From contig JAKBGP010000168.1 of the NCBI GenBank assembly GCA_021833045.1, forward strand, positions 1 to 5,120: DNA of 5,120 nucleotides, given 5' to 3'. Made by a program: the position numbers and the translations under genes. Source of the stretch: Thermoplasmata archaeon. GTDB taxonomy: Archaea > Thermoplasmatota > Thermoplasmata > Thermoplasmatales > Thermoplasmataceae. Positions 1 to 5,028 of the stretch are shown piece by piece (position 1 is the stretch's first letter; each line of letters begins with the position of its first letter). Under the pieces are notes generated by a model. It ran no database searches and had not been told where the DNA came from. It saw only the letters and a program-made list of their open reading frames with translations.

Positions 1-48
1 ATTATCTCACACGTTGATCTTATAGACGAGATACTCCCTTTTTCGTAA
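1..48 (+). CDS. Possible C-terminal end of an upstream plus-strand gene (partial)
   Basis: Frame 1 is open from the first base to a TAA at 46-48 and reads IISHVDLIDEILPFS. The other two plus frames hit stops within the first 30 bases. The residue mix (amphipathic, acidic, ending in a short polar tail) looks like a real protein C-terminus. Fifteen codons are too few to identify a family, and an open run of this length is easily due to chance. If real, the gene ends only four bases before the tRNA, so the tRNA promoter would lie inside its last codons. Confidence 0.35.
   Translation: MISHVDLIDEILPFS
20..26 (+). promoter_or_regulatory. Candidate TATA box of the tRNA-Pro gene
   Basis: TTATAGA is centred about 30 bases before the first tRNA base (53). 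This is the distance expected if archaeal RNA polymerase starts a few bases upstream of the mature 5' end. No clear purine-rich BRE is visible. The box overlaps the possible upstream C-terminus, so read-through from that gene is an alternative source of the tRNA. Confidence 0.4.
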
Positions 49-52
49 ACCT

Positions 53-125
53 GGGACCGTGGGGTAGCCTGGTATCCTACCAGCTTGGGGTGTTGGTAAC
101 CTGAGTTCAAATCTCAGCGGTCCCA
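53..125 (+). tRNA. tRNA-Pro (anticodon GGG)
   Basis: A complete 73-base cloverleaf can be drawn. The acceptor stem is GGGACCG (53-59) paired with CGGTCCC (118-124), with discriminator A125. The D arm is 62-78 with the GG pair at 71-72. The anticodon stem CCAGC (80-84) pairs with GTTGG (92-96) and closes the loop TTGGGGT (85-91), which gives anticodon GGG at 87-89, reading CCC and CCU proline codons. A four-base variable loop (97-100) is followed by a perfect T arm, CTGAG/CTCAG, with loop TTCAAAT. The 3' CCA is not encoded and there is no intron. The 3' half of the gene is not duplicated elsewhere in the window, so nothing here marks it as an integration site. Downstream, T4 at 154-157 is the only termination-like run. 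Confidence 0.96.
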
Positions 126-255
126 TTGTACCCTGTTTCGGCTGTAAGTAGCATTTTCGCTTCCGGAAGAAGACTGAAAAGCACCCCTCTTCCGAATGCC
201 AGCAAAAATACCAGCAGTGTCAATTCTTGTCTAGGTACTTTCACTTGCAGACTAT

Positions 256-957
256 TCAGGTCTTTGTCACCACCATTCTATATTCAAGATAAACAGGCTT
301 CTGCAGTCCAAAGATTGATAATTTAAACGTGAGGATATGAGTCTGGTTAAATGGTGGGGCATAACAGATCTGGACATTTTCCTGTGAATACTTGAAATGA
401 AAGAATGGAGAGTGGCTTCCAAAAAAGGGAAAGTTAGAGAAGTTATCGAGCGATAATGTGTCATAGACACATGTACCTGAACTATTGTAATAGGAACCAT
501 CAAGGGAGATGTTTGATGAGTGACCATTGTATGAATAGGGCCAATTAGTAATGGCCATCCCAATGGTCCCGTTTACCATACATCCCGTTATCTTCAATTT
601 CATCGTAGTAGGGTGCAGCGATGATGAAAGGTTTCCACAGAATGAGACATTCGAGTGTATAATCGTCTCCTTCGTATCTAGACAGCATTGCAAAATATAC
701 GAAGTAATATTCATCGTGAGACTTGACGTAGGATGATTGGTCTCATCAATCAAGGAGGTTAGATACAACGTTCCAACCTCTATCGGGTCATCCCCGTTGG
801 TTGGGCTCTTGCTATAGTTTACATATGAAACATAACAATCATTATGAACGCTTATTGGCGTTTGGTAAGATGACAATGAGTAAAATGATATGGGAACTGC
901 AACTATGATGACCGCAATCACAGCGAACATGATCAGCTTTTTACTCTTCTGGATCAT
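256..957 (-). CDS. Secreted/membrane-anchored, Cys-containing glycoprotein-like protein, function unknown
   Basis: A 233-residue protein of unrecognised family. Residues 1-8 are basic (MIQKSKK), followed by a hydrophobic helix at about 9-29 that is a signal peptide or N-terminal anchor. The rest should lie outside the cell. The exterior part is rich in Ser, Asn, Tyr and Thr and carries nine N-x-S/T sequons (N47, N83, N103, N109, N129, N149, N158, N172, N204). It has seven cysteines (41, 91, 92, 107, 126, 163, 198), enough for three disulfides, and no catalytic motif I recognise. Heavily N-glycosylated surface proteins are known from Thermoplasma, and this composition fits that style. The start at 957 is supported by a TATA box 25-31 bases upstream. 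The gene converges on tRNA-Pro and stands alone, well separated from the thiol cluster upstream. A surface adhesin, substrate-binding or envelope protein is possible, but none can be claimed. Confidence 0.82.
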   Translation of the reverse strand: MIQKSKKLIMFAVIAVIIVAVPISFYSLSSYQTPISVHNDCYVSYVNYSKSPTNGDDPIEVGTLYLTSLIDETNHPTSSLTMNITSYILQCCLDTKETIIHSNVSFCGNLSSSLHPTTMKLKITGCMVNGTIGMAITNWPYSYNGHSSNISLDGSYYNSSGTCVYDTLSLDNFSNFPFFGSHSPFFHFKYSQENVQICYAPPFNQTHILTFKLSIFGLQKPVYLEYRMVVTKT

Positions 958-981
958 ATATGAAATGTTACTTCAGAGATG

Positions 982-988
982 TATATAA
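982..988 (-). promoter_or_regulatory. TATA box for the 233-aa secreted protein
   Basis: On the minus strand the sequence reads ATTATATAC, centred about 28 bases before the ATG at 957. Transcription should therefore start at or within a few bases of the A of the start codon, giving a leaderless mRNA. No Shine-Dalgarno-like sequence precedes the ATG, which agrees. Confidence 0.6.
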
Positions 989-1040
989 TGCTAGCGATAT
1001 TAGTTATACAATTGTAATAAATATTCGATTTGGAGCAGAA

Positions 1041-1087
1041 AGACTTAAAATATAATAATTTCTAGCATATGATTTCAGACTTAAAAT
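1041..1087. repeat. Direct repeat AGACTTAAAAT, two copies
   Basis: AGACTTAAAAT occurs at 1041-1051 and again at 1077-1087, 36 bases apart. An inverted near-copy, ATTCTAAGTCT (one mismatch), sits at 1237-1247 on the other side of the G+C-richer island. The set could be the worn ends of a small mobile element or a regulator site, but in DNA this A+T-rich short matches also arise by chance. Confidence 0.4.
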
Positions 1088-1088
1088 T

Positions 1089-1123
1089 TTGAGTTTTAAC
1101 ACTCTTTATTCATGAAAACTCAA
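1089..1123. repeat. Perfect 9-bp inverted repeat (possible hairpin)
   Basis: TTGAGTTTT (1089-1097) is the exact reverse complement of AAAACTCAA (1115-1123), with a 17-base spacer. Transcribed in either direction it would form a nine-pair stem. It lies at the left edge of the G+C-richer island and close to the second copy of the AGACTTAAAAT repeat. Confidence 0.6.
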
Positions 1124-1414
1124 CGGGCACATTTACAATGTCTCTTCGCAGGCGGATAATGCAATCCCAGATTGGATCGAAGACACGCATTCCTAAGGGA
1201 ATATAATTTTACGACCTGTAATAAGAATAGAAAAGAATTCTAAGTCTAAATGAGCAACTTGTAACGTTCAATAGCTTTGGCATTGACTGCACAGAATTTC
1301 TTCTGGAAATGGATTTTAGCTTTCAACTTTGTTTCTATTAACCATTAATCGGACATAGTTTCGCACGATTATAAGAGGAGTTTTCACCTGACAATGCAGT
1401 GCATTTTTGTGGTA

Positions 1415-1546
1415 TTAATTTAGCGTGCTTCCTTTCTGTGAATTTCCAAGTAGATCTATTTTTGATCCCACAGCTATGGCAACTACCACAACAACAATGG
1501 CAACAATCCGATATAGCCATTTTTTATTGAATTGTATAAACTTCAT
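1415..1546 (-). CDS. 43-aa single-helix membrane peptide, translationally coupled to the thioredoxin
   Basis: A small gene reading MKFIQFNKKWLYR, then a very hydrophobic run of Val, Ile and Ala at about residues 14-27, then a polar tail ending TLN. The basic N-terminus followed by one helix predicts an N-in membrane peptide with about 16 residues outside. Its ATG shares bases with the stop of the thioredoxin gene (ATGA at 1546-1543), the classic arrangement for coupled translation. The V/A run is encoded by varied codons (GTT, GTG, GTA, GCC, GCT). No cysteine is present, so it cannot itself carry electrons or metal through thiols. It may be a small partner or stabiliser of the membrane complex formed by its neighbours. 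I do not recognise a family. The stop at 1415-1417 is followed by non-coding DNA, so it is the last gene of the cluster. The main doubt is its size. Confidence 0.72.
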   Translation of the reverse strand: MKFIQFNKKWLYRIVAIVVVVVAIAVGSKIDLLGNSQKGSTLN

Positions 1547-2145
1547 CCTAAAGTCGCAATTACGGTGTTTAAGTTTGACCCAAGGCCCTGCCCGCTGCCA
1601 ACAATATATCCCTGCGAGTTCACCAGATAATATATATCAAGTACGCCAGCCGGATTATACTGTTGCGTTACCCACTGTGGAGCAGTCCCAATATACCAGC
1701 CCGGCTCATTTGAACCACCGTATTGTGATACAAATGCTGGCAGGCTCTGGCCCTGTTGATTCAGATCATTATAATTTTCTATCTGCAGCAAACGAATTCC
1801 GTCTGACCTAAAGGTATTATAGTACTGCGATACCAGAAGCTCGCTTGTCTCAGCGCACGAGGAGCACCAAGTAGTCATCAACCAGACAACTAAAGGCTGA
1901 CCCTCTAACGACTTAGTTGAAACCGTTCCACCATTTATTAATGAAACGTTAAAGTAACTCAGTGCTTTTTTCGTGCTCTTAGTTACTGTATGGCTTACAT
2001 TAATAGCAGATGCACCATAATGTATGCCTACTACAACAAGTATGGCAATTGTTATGGTTATAAGCGCTATTTTCTCCATTTTTTTCCTGGCTTTTAGCTG
2101 TCTTTTCCTTAACTGTTCCATCTTTTTCTTGTTGGACTTTGACAT
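1543..2145 (-). CDS. Membrane-anchored extracytoplasmic thioredoxin-fold protein (TlpA/ResA-like) with WCSSC site
   Basis: A 200-residue protein. Residues 1-25 are strongly basic (cytosolic), about 26-43 form one transmembrane helix, and the rest is a thioredoxin-like domain facing outwards. PLVVWLMTTWCSSC at 84-97 is the beta strand plus active site, with redox cysteines C94 and C97. The segment at about 168-182 (IYYLVNSQGYIV) matches the strand pair that follows the active site in TlpA/ResA-type proteins. At the place where these have the cis-proline, this protein seems to have Asp170 (by-eye alignment). The expected role is oxidation, reduction or isomerisation of thiols outside the cytosol, or delivery of reducing equivalents to an exported protein or metal site. 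It begins 6 bases after the stop of the Cys-pair membrane protein and overlaps the next gene by four bases (ATGA). No strong Shine-Dalgarno is present at the start (AGAGA only; a GGAG lies 12 bases upstream), which suggests coupling. The substrate is unknown. Confidence 0.9.
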   Translation of the reverse strand: MSKSNKKKMEQLRKRQLKARKKMEKIALITITIAILVVVGIHYGASAINVSHTVTKSTKKALSYFNVSLINGGTVSTKSLEGQPLVVWLMTTWCSSCAETSELLVSQYYNTFRSDGIRLLQIENYNDLNQQGQSLPAFVSQYGGSNEPGWYIGTAPQWVTQQYNPAGVLDIYYLVNSQGYIVGSGQGLGSNLNTVIATLG

Positions 2146-2151
2146 TCTCTA

Positions 2152-2715
2152 TCATAACTCCTGATTTTGTGGCATAACCTTCTCTTCGCTTACAACATCC
2201 AATCGGCAACAACCCAAATTTGAGGCTAATTTCAGGATGGAATATGTAAGCATTACGATTGAAATTATGTAGAATATCGGATAATTCACAGCAAAAAAGT
2301 GCTGTATTGCAGGCGAATACCTGAAAACAAACGGCGAGGACGCACCGACAATTCCTATTATCGACGGTATAATTGGTGTACAGCAGAACACATTAACGAT
2401 GCTGGTCAAAACAGAGGCGACTCCAGTTCCCTTATTTATTTTTACGCCAAAAGAATGTGATCTAATAGCAATTGAAATAAGAAGCGAAAAGAGGATGCCC
2501 ATTGCAAAAGAGAAAACAACCTGCATTGGAGTAATAAATTTTACTGCAGGCAAAAAGAAAGTTCCAAATGGTAGCATTGGAAGTAAAATATAGTATAAAC
2601 TGGTTAGAAGAGCTGAAATTACAACAAACAAAATAATGTATTTTCGCATTGACAGAGTTTCCAGAATTGCTTTTGCTGAGATTGAAAAGTTGATTCTATT
2701 CCCGCCAAATTCCAT
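2152..2715 (-). CDS. Four-helix membrane protein with two vicinal Cys pairs; possible thiol-electron or metal carrier
   Basis: 187 residues. Predicted helices lie at about 26-46, 63-84, 98-125 and 145-165. The basic loop at 85-96 suggests both ends are cytosolic. The third helix contains VFCCTPIIPSIIGIVGA, with vicinal C111-C112 followed by prolines and a small-residue stretch. A second pair, C169-C170, lies just after helix 4 on the cytosolic side. The arrangement recalls MerT (vicinal Cys in a helix in a CC-x-x-P...G-x-x-GA context plus cytosolic cysteines) and, functionally, the CcdA/DsbD electron carriers. I see this as resemblance, not proven homology. The next gene, 6 bases downstream, is an outward-facing thioredoxin, so passing electrons across the membrane is an attractive role. 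Mercury or copper handling is the alternative. The start at 2715 has a GGAG six bases upstream and a TATA box about 24 bases upstream. Met23 just before helix 1 is a possible shorter start. Confidence 0.85.
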   Translation of the reverse strand: MEFGGNRINFSISAKAILETLSMRKYIILFVVISALLTSLYYILLPMLPFGTFFLPAVKFITPMQVVFSFAMGILFSLLISIAIRSHSFGVKINKGTGVASVLTSIVNVFCCTPIIPSIIGIVGASSPFVFRYSPAIQHFFAVNYPIFYIISIVMLTYSILKLASNLGCCRLDVVSEEKVMPQNQEL

Positions 2716-2721
2716 GGTCTA

Positions 2722-2743
2722 CTCCAAATTAAAATTTATATTT
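2722..2743 (-). promoter_or_regulatory. TATA box and Shine-Dalgarno-like site of the thiol cluster
   Basis: On the minus strand, AAATATAAA (complement of 2735-2743) is centred about 24 bases before the ATG at 2715, so the transcript may begin at or just before the ATG. A GGAG (complement of 2722-2725) also sits six bases before the ATG, a good ribosome-binding distance. The two are partly at odds: if transcription starts about 26 bases past the TATA centre, the GGAG is not in the mRNA. A slightly upstream start would include it. Either way they agree on 2715 as the start of the cluster. Confidence 0.6.
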
Positions 2744-2755
2744 AACAGAATAAGT

Positions 2756-2806
2756 AAAAAAAAGTTTAGTTGCTGATAATTTTTAGTGGGTCTGCTGCAG
2801 AAAAAA
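2756..2806 (-). terminator. Poly-T termination zone after the beta-glycosidase gene
   Basis: On the minus strand a T6 run (complement of 2801-2806) and a T8 run (complement of 2756-2763) follow the glycosidase stop by about 20 and 62 bases. Archaeal RNA polymerase terminates at such U-tracts without needing a hairpin, and none is seen. The zone sits just upstream of the next promoter, so it separates the sugar gene from the thiol cluster. Confidence 0.6.
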
Positions 2807-2825
2807 GTTCAAATGATTCTTGATT

Positions 2826-4322
2826 TCAAAGGGTTTTCCCTGAAACCTGATCTGAAGACATCCACTCAAGGTCTTCAGGTATGCCGTTGCTTTCGATGAT
2901 TCTCTTGTATATCAAAGCACTTGGTCTGATCTGAATTTTCCTTGTTTTTAGGTCAACACCCAACAATCCAAATTTCATGCCAAAACCGGCACACCATTCA
3001 TAATTGTCAACAAGTGACCAGTGCAGATAACCTTGAACGTTGATACCAGCATTGACTGCCTTCTCTATCTGTTTAATGTGCGATACAATGTACCTTGGTC
3101 TTATCTTATCCAGACTATCAGCAACGCCGTTTTCTGTTACCATCATAGGTAGATTATACCTGTCCCAGTACTGTTTCAAGACATTGTAGAGACCAGATGG
3201 ATAAACCTCCCAGCCAAAGTCACTCACTTCTCTTCCGTCTGCACTGGAGAAGCCTGCAGTGCAGGAATGCCCATATCCTTTCACCGTTTTGTAACCGGAT
3301 CTATCTGCTTTAAGTACGGTTCTGGTATAGTAATTAACACCGATCCAGTCCAATCTATTGACTATATCCTTTCTATGTTCTTCAGAGACTTCAGAGAACG
3401 TGCTTTTTTTATCTAGTTGCCTGCACCAGGAAAAATCACCCTTTAATAGCGCATCGAAAAAAGAATATCTATCGTTATATCTAACCTTTTCCGCTGCTTC
3501 CTCATCATCGTGAGGAAGAACCTGAATGTCAGAATTTGCGTAAATCACGCCAATGGGCTTTGATGAAAACTGTTTCATTTGTTCATAGGACCTTGCACAT
3601 GCTTCAACCATGTGCTTCTTTGCCAAAGTTGCTGCCTGAATAGAAGGAAAAGCAGGCGGAAACCCGGACTTTACATTGACAAATCCGTTACCCCAGACGA
3701 CATTTGGTTCATTCATTATCGAAAACTGCTCAGCAAAATCGTCAAATTTCCAAGCCACATAAGCTGCATACTTGACAAATTCTATTACGGTCGTATGGTT
3801 AATCCAACCATTGCTAGAATTCTTCAGACCAGTAGATCTGGATTGAATCGGATCATGCAGAATGAGGGGAAGCGGCCAGTGATAAGCGTTTATTATGAGA
3901 GATATTCCTCTTTCCTTCAGGTCGCTGAAAATTTCAGTATATCTCTTGACGGCTGCCTTGTTGGCAATTGAGTCCATTTTTTCAAGAACTTTTTCATCGA
4001 CATCAACTCGAATTATATCTCCCCGATCAATTCTGGATTCAGCTTTTACTTCGATCGAAGCTTTAGGAAACAATCTTGTCCATTCAACACCGAGTCTGGC
4101 AGCATTCATGCCTATCTCAGAGACTATAGAATGATAGTTCCTATATAAATCCCAGTATGCAACGCCACCTTCGGGAAAATCACCAGAAACTATCCCAGAC
4201 ATTATGTTGTCAGGGTCATGAACCCATTTCCACCAGTCTGAATTATCATCTATATCTGACAGACCCATCTCGGACTGGAAGCCTGCGAGAGAAAAGCCGA
4301 ATTTAAAATTAACAGGAAGCAT
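2826..4322 (-). CDS. lacS: GH1 beta-glycosidase (beta-galactosidase/beta-glucosidase, LacS type)
   Basis: 498 residues with no signal peptide, so cytosolic. It removes non-reducing beta-linked sugars from short beta-glycosides with retention of configuration. The protein aligns from end to end (by memory) with the 489-residue Sulfolobus solfataricus LacS. Acid/base Glu205 is in MNEPNVV and nucleophile Glu397 is in VTENG (codon 3132-3134). Sugar-binding residues match too: Gln16 (AGFQSEMG), Arg76, His148 (YHWPLPL), Asn204, and Trp435, Glu442 and Trp443 in HWSLVDNYEW. The stretch at about 299-318 seems slightly longer than in LacS. It is complete and shows no defect, so it should be active. It starts at 4322, where a TATA box about 25 bases upstream predicts a leaderless mRNA, and it is followed by poly-T runs. 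No transporter or other sugar gene lies in the window. The exact preference (galactoside, glucoside or other) cannot be read from sequence, and these enzymes usually accept several. Confidence 0.97.
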   Translation of the reverse strand: MLPVNFKFGFSLAGFQSEMGLSDIDDNSDWWKWVHDPDNIMSGIVSGDFPEGGVAYWDLYRNYHSIVSEIGMNAARLGVEWTRLFPKASIEVKAESRIDRGDIIRVDVDEKVLEKMDSIANKAAVKRYTEIFSDLKERGISLIINAYHWPLPLILHDPIQSRSTGLKNSSNGWINHTTVIEFVKYAAYVAWKFDDFAEQFSIMNEPNVVWGNGFVNVKSGFPPAFPSIQAATLAKKHMVEACARSYEQMKQFSSKPIGVIYANSDIQVLPHDDEEAAEKVRYNDRYSFFDALLKGDFSWCRQLDKKSTFSEVSEEHRKDIVNRLDWIGVNYYTRTVLKADRSGYKTVKGYGHSCTAGFSSADGREVSDFGWEVYPSGLYNVLKQYWDRYNLPMMVTENGVADSLDKIRPRYIVSHIKQIEKAVNAGINVQGYLHWSLVDNYEWCAGFGMKFGLLGVDLKTRKIQIRPSALIYKRIIESNGIPEDLEWMSSDQVSGKTL

Positions 4323-4342
4323 GTGTCAGCATCTTTACTTTT

Positions 4343-4366
4343 GATATAGACTTTAATCTCTATATT
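4343..4366 (-). promoter_or_regulatory. Promoter of the beta-glycosidase gene, with an inverted repeat on the TATA box
   Basis: On the minus strand the TATA-like CTATATC (complement of 4343-4349) is about 25 bases before the ATG at 4322, so the mRNA should be leaderless. ATATAGA (4344-4350) and its exact reverse complement TCTATAT (4359-4365) lie eight bases apart, and the match continues imperfectly outward. A repeat covering the TATA box is where an archaeal repressor or activator could act. A+T-rich DNA gives such repeats easily, so the operator reading is tentative while the TATA call is firmer. Confidence 0.5.
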
Positions 4367-4446
4367 GAATCATATAATGGAAATAATTGTTTTTTAAATT
4401 TCCATACAACTCATATTTTTCTTAACATAATATTGAGCGTAACAAA

Positions 4447-4983
4447 TTAAAATGATAATTTGATCGTCTTTATCTCAAATTGAAATGGACCTATAAATTT
4501 GTATAAGTTTACTTCAAACTCTGCATTAAGATGTTGCAAAACGTTGTAACTGCCGGATTTACTGAAAGAATAGCAGTATCTTTCAATAAAAATTGTGTTG
4601 TTGTTGGTCAGGATTGTTGAAACATGACTTACAGATATTATTGTACGATTATAAGTCATATCGATTAAATGAATTGAAATACCGTATGACTGGGTATTAT
4701 TCTCAAATACTGCGACACTAATGCCAGTAGAGAATGGTAGGTCATTACTTATGATGCCCTGGGGGACATTCAGCCCTCCAATAATCGTGACGAATTGACC
4801 AGAAATAGCTGTGTTAATTCGGGAATATTTTGCGCTAAATGAAGTGAAATCTGATTCAGCGATTGATTTATCGGTTGATATTAATGACGGAGCTGATTCT
4901 ATACTCAACATGGTGTAGCCAAATAGACCCGAAAGTACCGCAGCTATGGATATGGCTACAAATTTCCTTGTGTTTTGCTTCAT
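4447..4983 (-). CDS. Exported or membrane-anchored protein, function unknown
   Basis: 178 residues with no recognised family. Residues 1-7 are basic (MKQNTRK), followed by a hydrophobic helix at about 8-27 (signal peptide or anchor). The remainder is predicted to be outside the cell and looks beta-rich, with alternating hydrophobic and polar residues. It carries three N-glycosylation sequons (N95, N112, N128) and a single cysteine (C137), so no internal disulfide. It shares the general build of the 233-aa secreted protein but not its cysteine pattern, and I see no sequence similarity between them. It ends 124 bases before the beta-glycosidase gene, which has its own promoter, so a shared job in sugar use is not implied. 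No good TATA box lies 25-30 bases upstream of its ATG. GGTG about 8 bases before the ATG could serve as a weak ribosome site, which fits co-transcription with the gene at the right edge. Confidence 0.82.
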   Translation of the reverse strand: MKQNTRKFVAISIAAVLSGLFGYTMLSIESAPSLISTDKSIAESDFTSFSAKYSRINTAISGQFVTIIGGLNVPQGIISNDLPFSTGISVAVFENNTQSYGISIHLIDMTYNRTIISVSHVSTILTNNNTIFIERYCYSFSKSGSYNVLQHLNAEFEVNLYKFIGPFQFEIKTIKLSF

Positions 4984-4994
4984 ATTGTACGCAC

Positions 4995-5005
4995 CACATA
5001 ATGTG
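4995..5005. repeat. Short palindrome CACAT-A-ATGTG upstream of the 178-aa gene
   Basis: CACAT (4995-4999) and ATGTG (5001-5005) are exact reverse complements around one base, 12 bases before the start codon at 4983. A further CACATT occurs at 5025-5030. A regulator half-site is conceivable, but 5-bp arms are weak evidence. Confidence 0.35.
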
Positions 5006-5028
5006 AATTGGGAGCTTCAAATAACACA

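Larger units (their letters stand above)
958..1414. other. 457-base intergenic stretch with a G+C-richer island; no convincing gene
   Basis: This separates the end of the 43-aa gene (1415) from the start of the secreted-protein gene (957). Its first part holds the promoter of that gene. The stretch 1124-1195 is about 49% G+C (35 of 72 bases by hand count), clearly above the A+T-rich flanks, and is open in several frames on both strands for about 25 codons. The minus strand reads MRVFDPIWDC then further residues to a TGA at 1112-1114. The plus strand reads NGHIYNVSSQ and on to a TAA at 1193-1195, with no start codon. None of these is long enough to call. A gene remnant or a structured RNA are the two readings I would keep. 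A small hairpin, AATGC-AGT-GCATT followed by T's on the plus strand, lies at 1393-1408 just past the 43-aa gene. It is a weak candidate for a transcript end. Confidence 0.5.

Noticed and set aside
53..125. tRNA-Pro as an attachment site for an integrated element
   Set aside because: No duplicate of the tRNA 3' end and no integrase were found in the window.
160..169. 10-bp palindrome CTTCCGGAAG beyond the tRNA
   Set aside because: It is isolated, has no gene start near it on either strand at a promoter distance and no second copy; likely chance.
267..563. 98-codon minus-strand frame inside the 233-aa gene
   Set aside because: It lies in a shifted frame of the same strand; the longer frame has the TATA box, signal helix and sequon pattern.
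1338..1520. Cys-rich minus-strand frame (CCHCCCGSCHSCG) that looks like a metal-binding peptide
   Set aside because: It is the shifted reading of the Val/Ala-coding run of the 43-aa membrane peptide; GTTGTT/GTTGCC codons read in the +1 frame give TGT and TGC. The 43-aa frame has the ATGA coupling and a sensible protein design, while this one has no start signal and an unstructured tail.
1425..1811. 128-codon plus-strand frame across the thioredoxin 3' end
   Set aside because: It is antisense to the thioredoxin and the 43-aa gene, has low-complexity Thr/Met runs from their complement and no promoter.
2000..2212. 70-codon minus-strand frame bridging the Cys-pair protein and the thioredoxin
   Set aside because: It overlaps both real genes in a shifted frame; the CCKRR and CCSRH pieces are shadows of their codons.
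3579..4134. Two plus-strand frames (130 and 79 codons) opposite the beta-glycosidase
   Set aside because: They are antisense to a fully conserved enzyme and their residues show no protein-like pattern.
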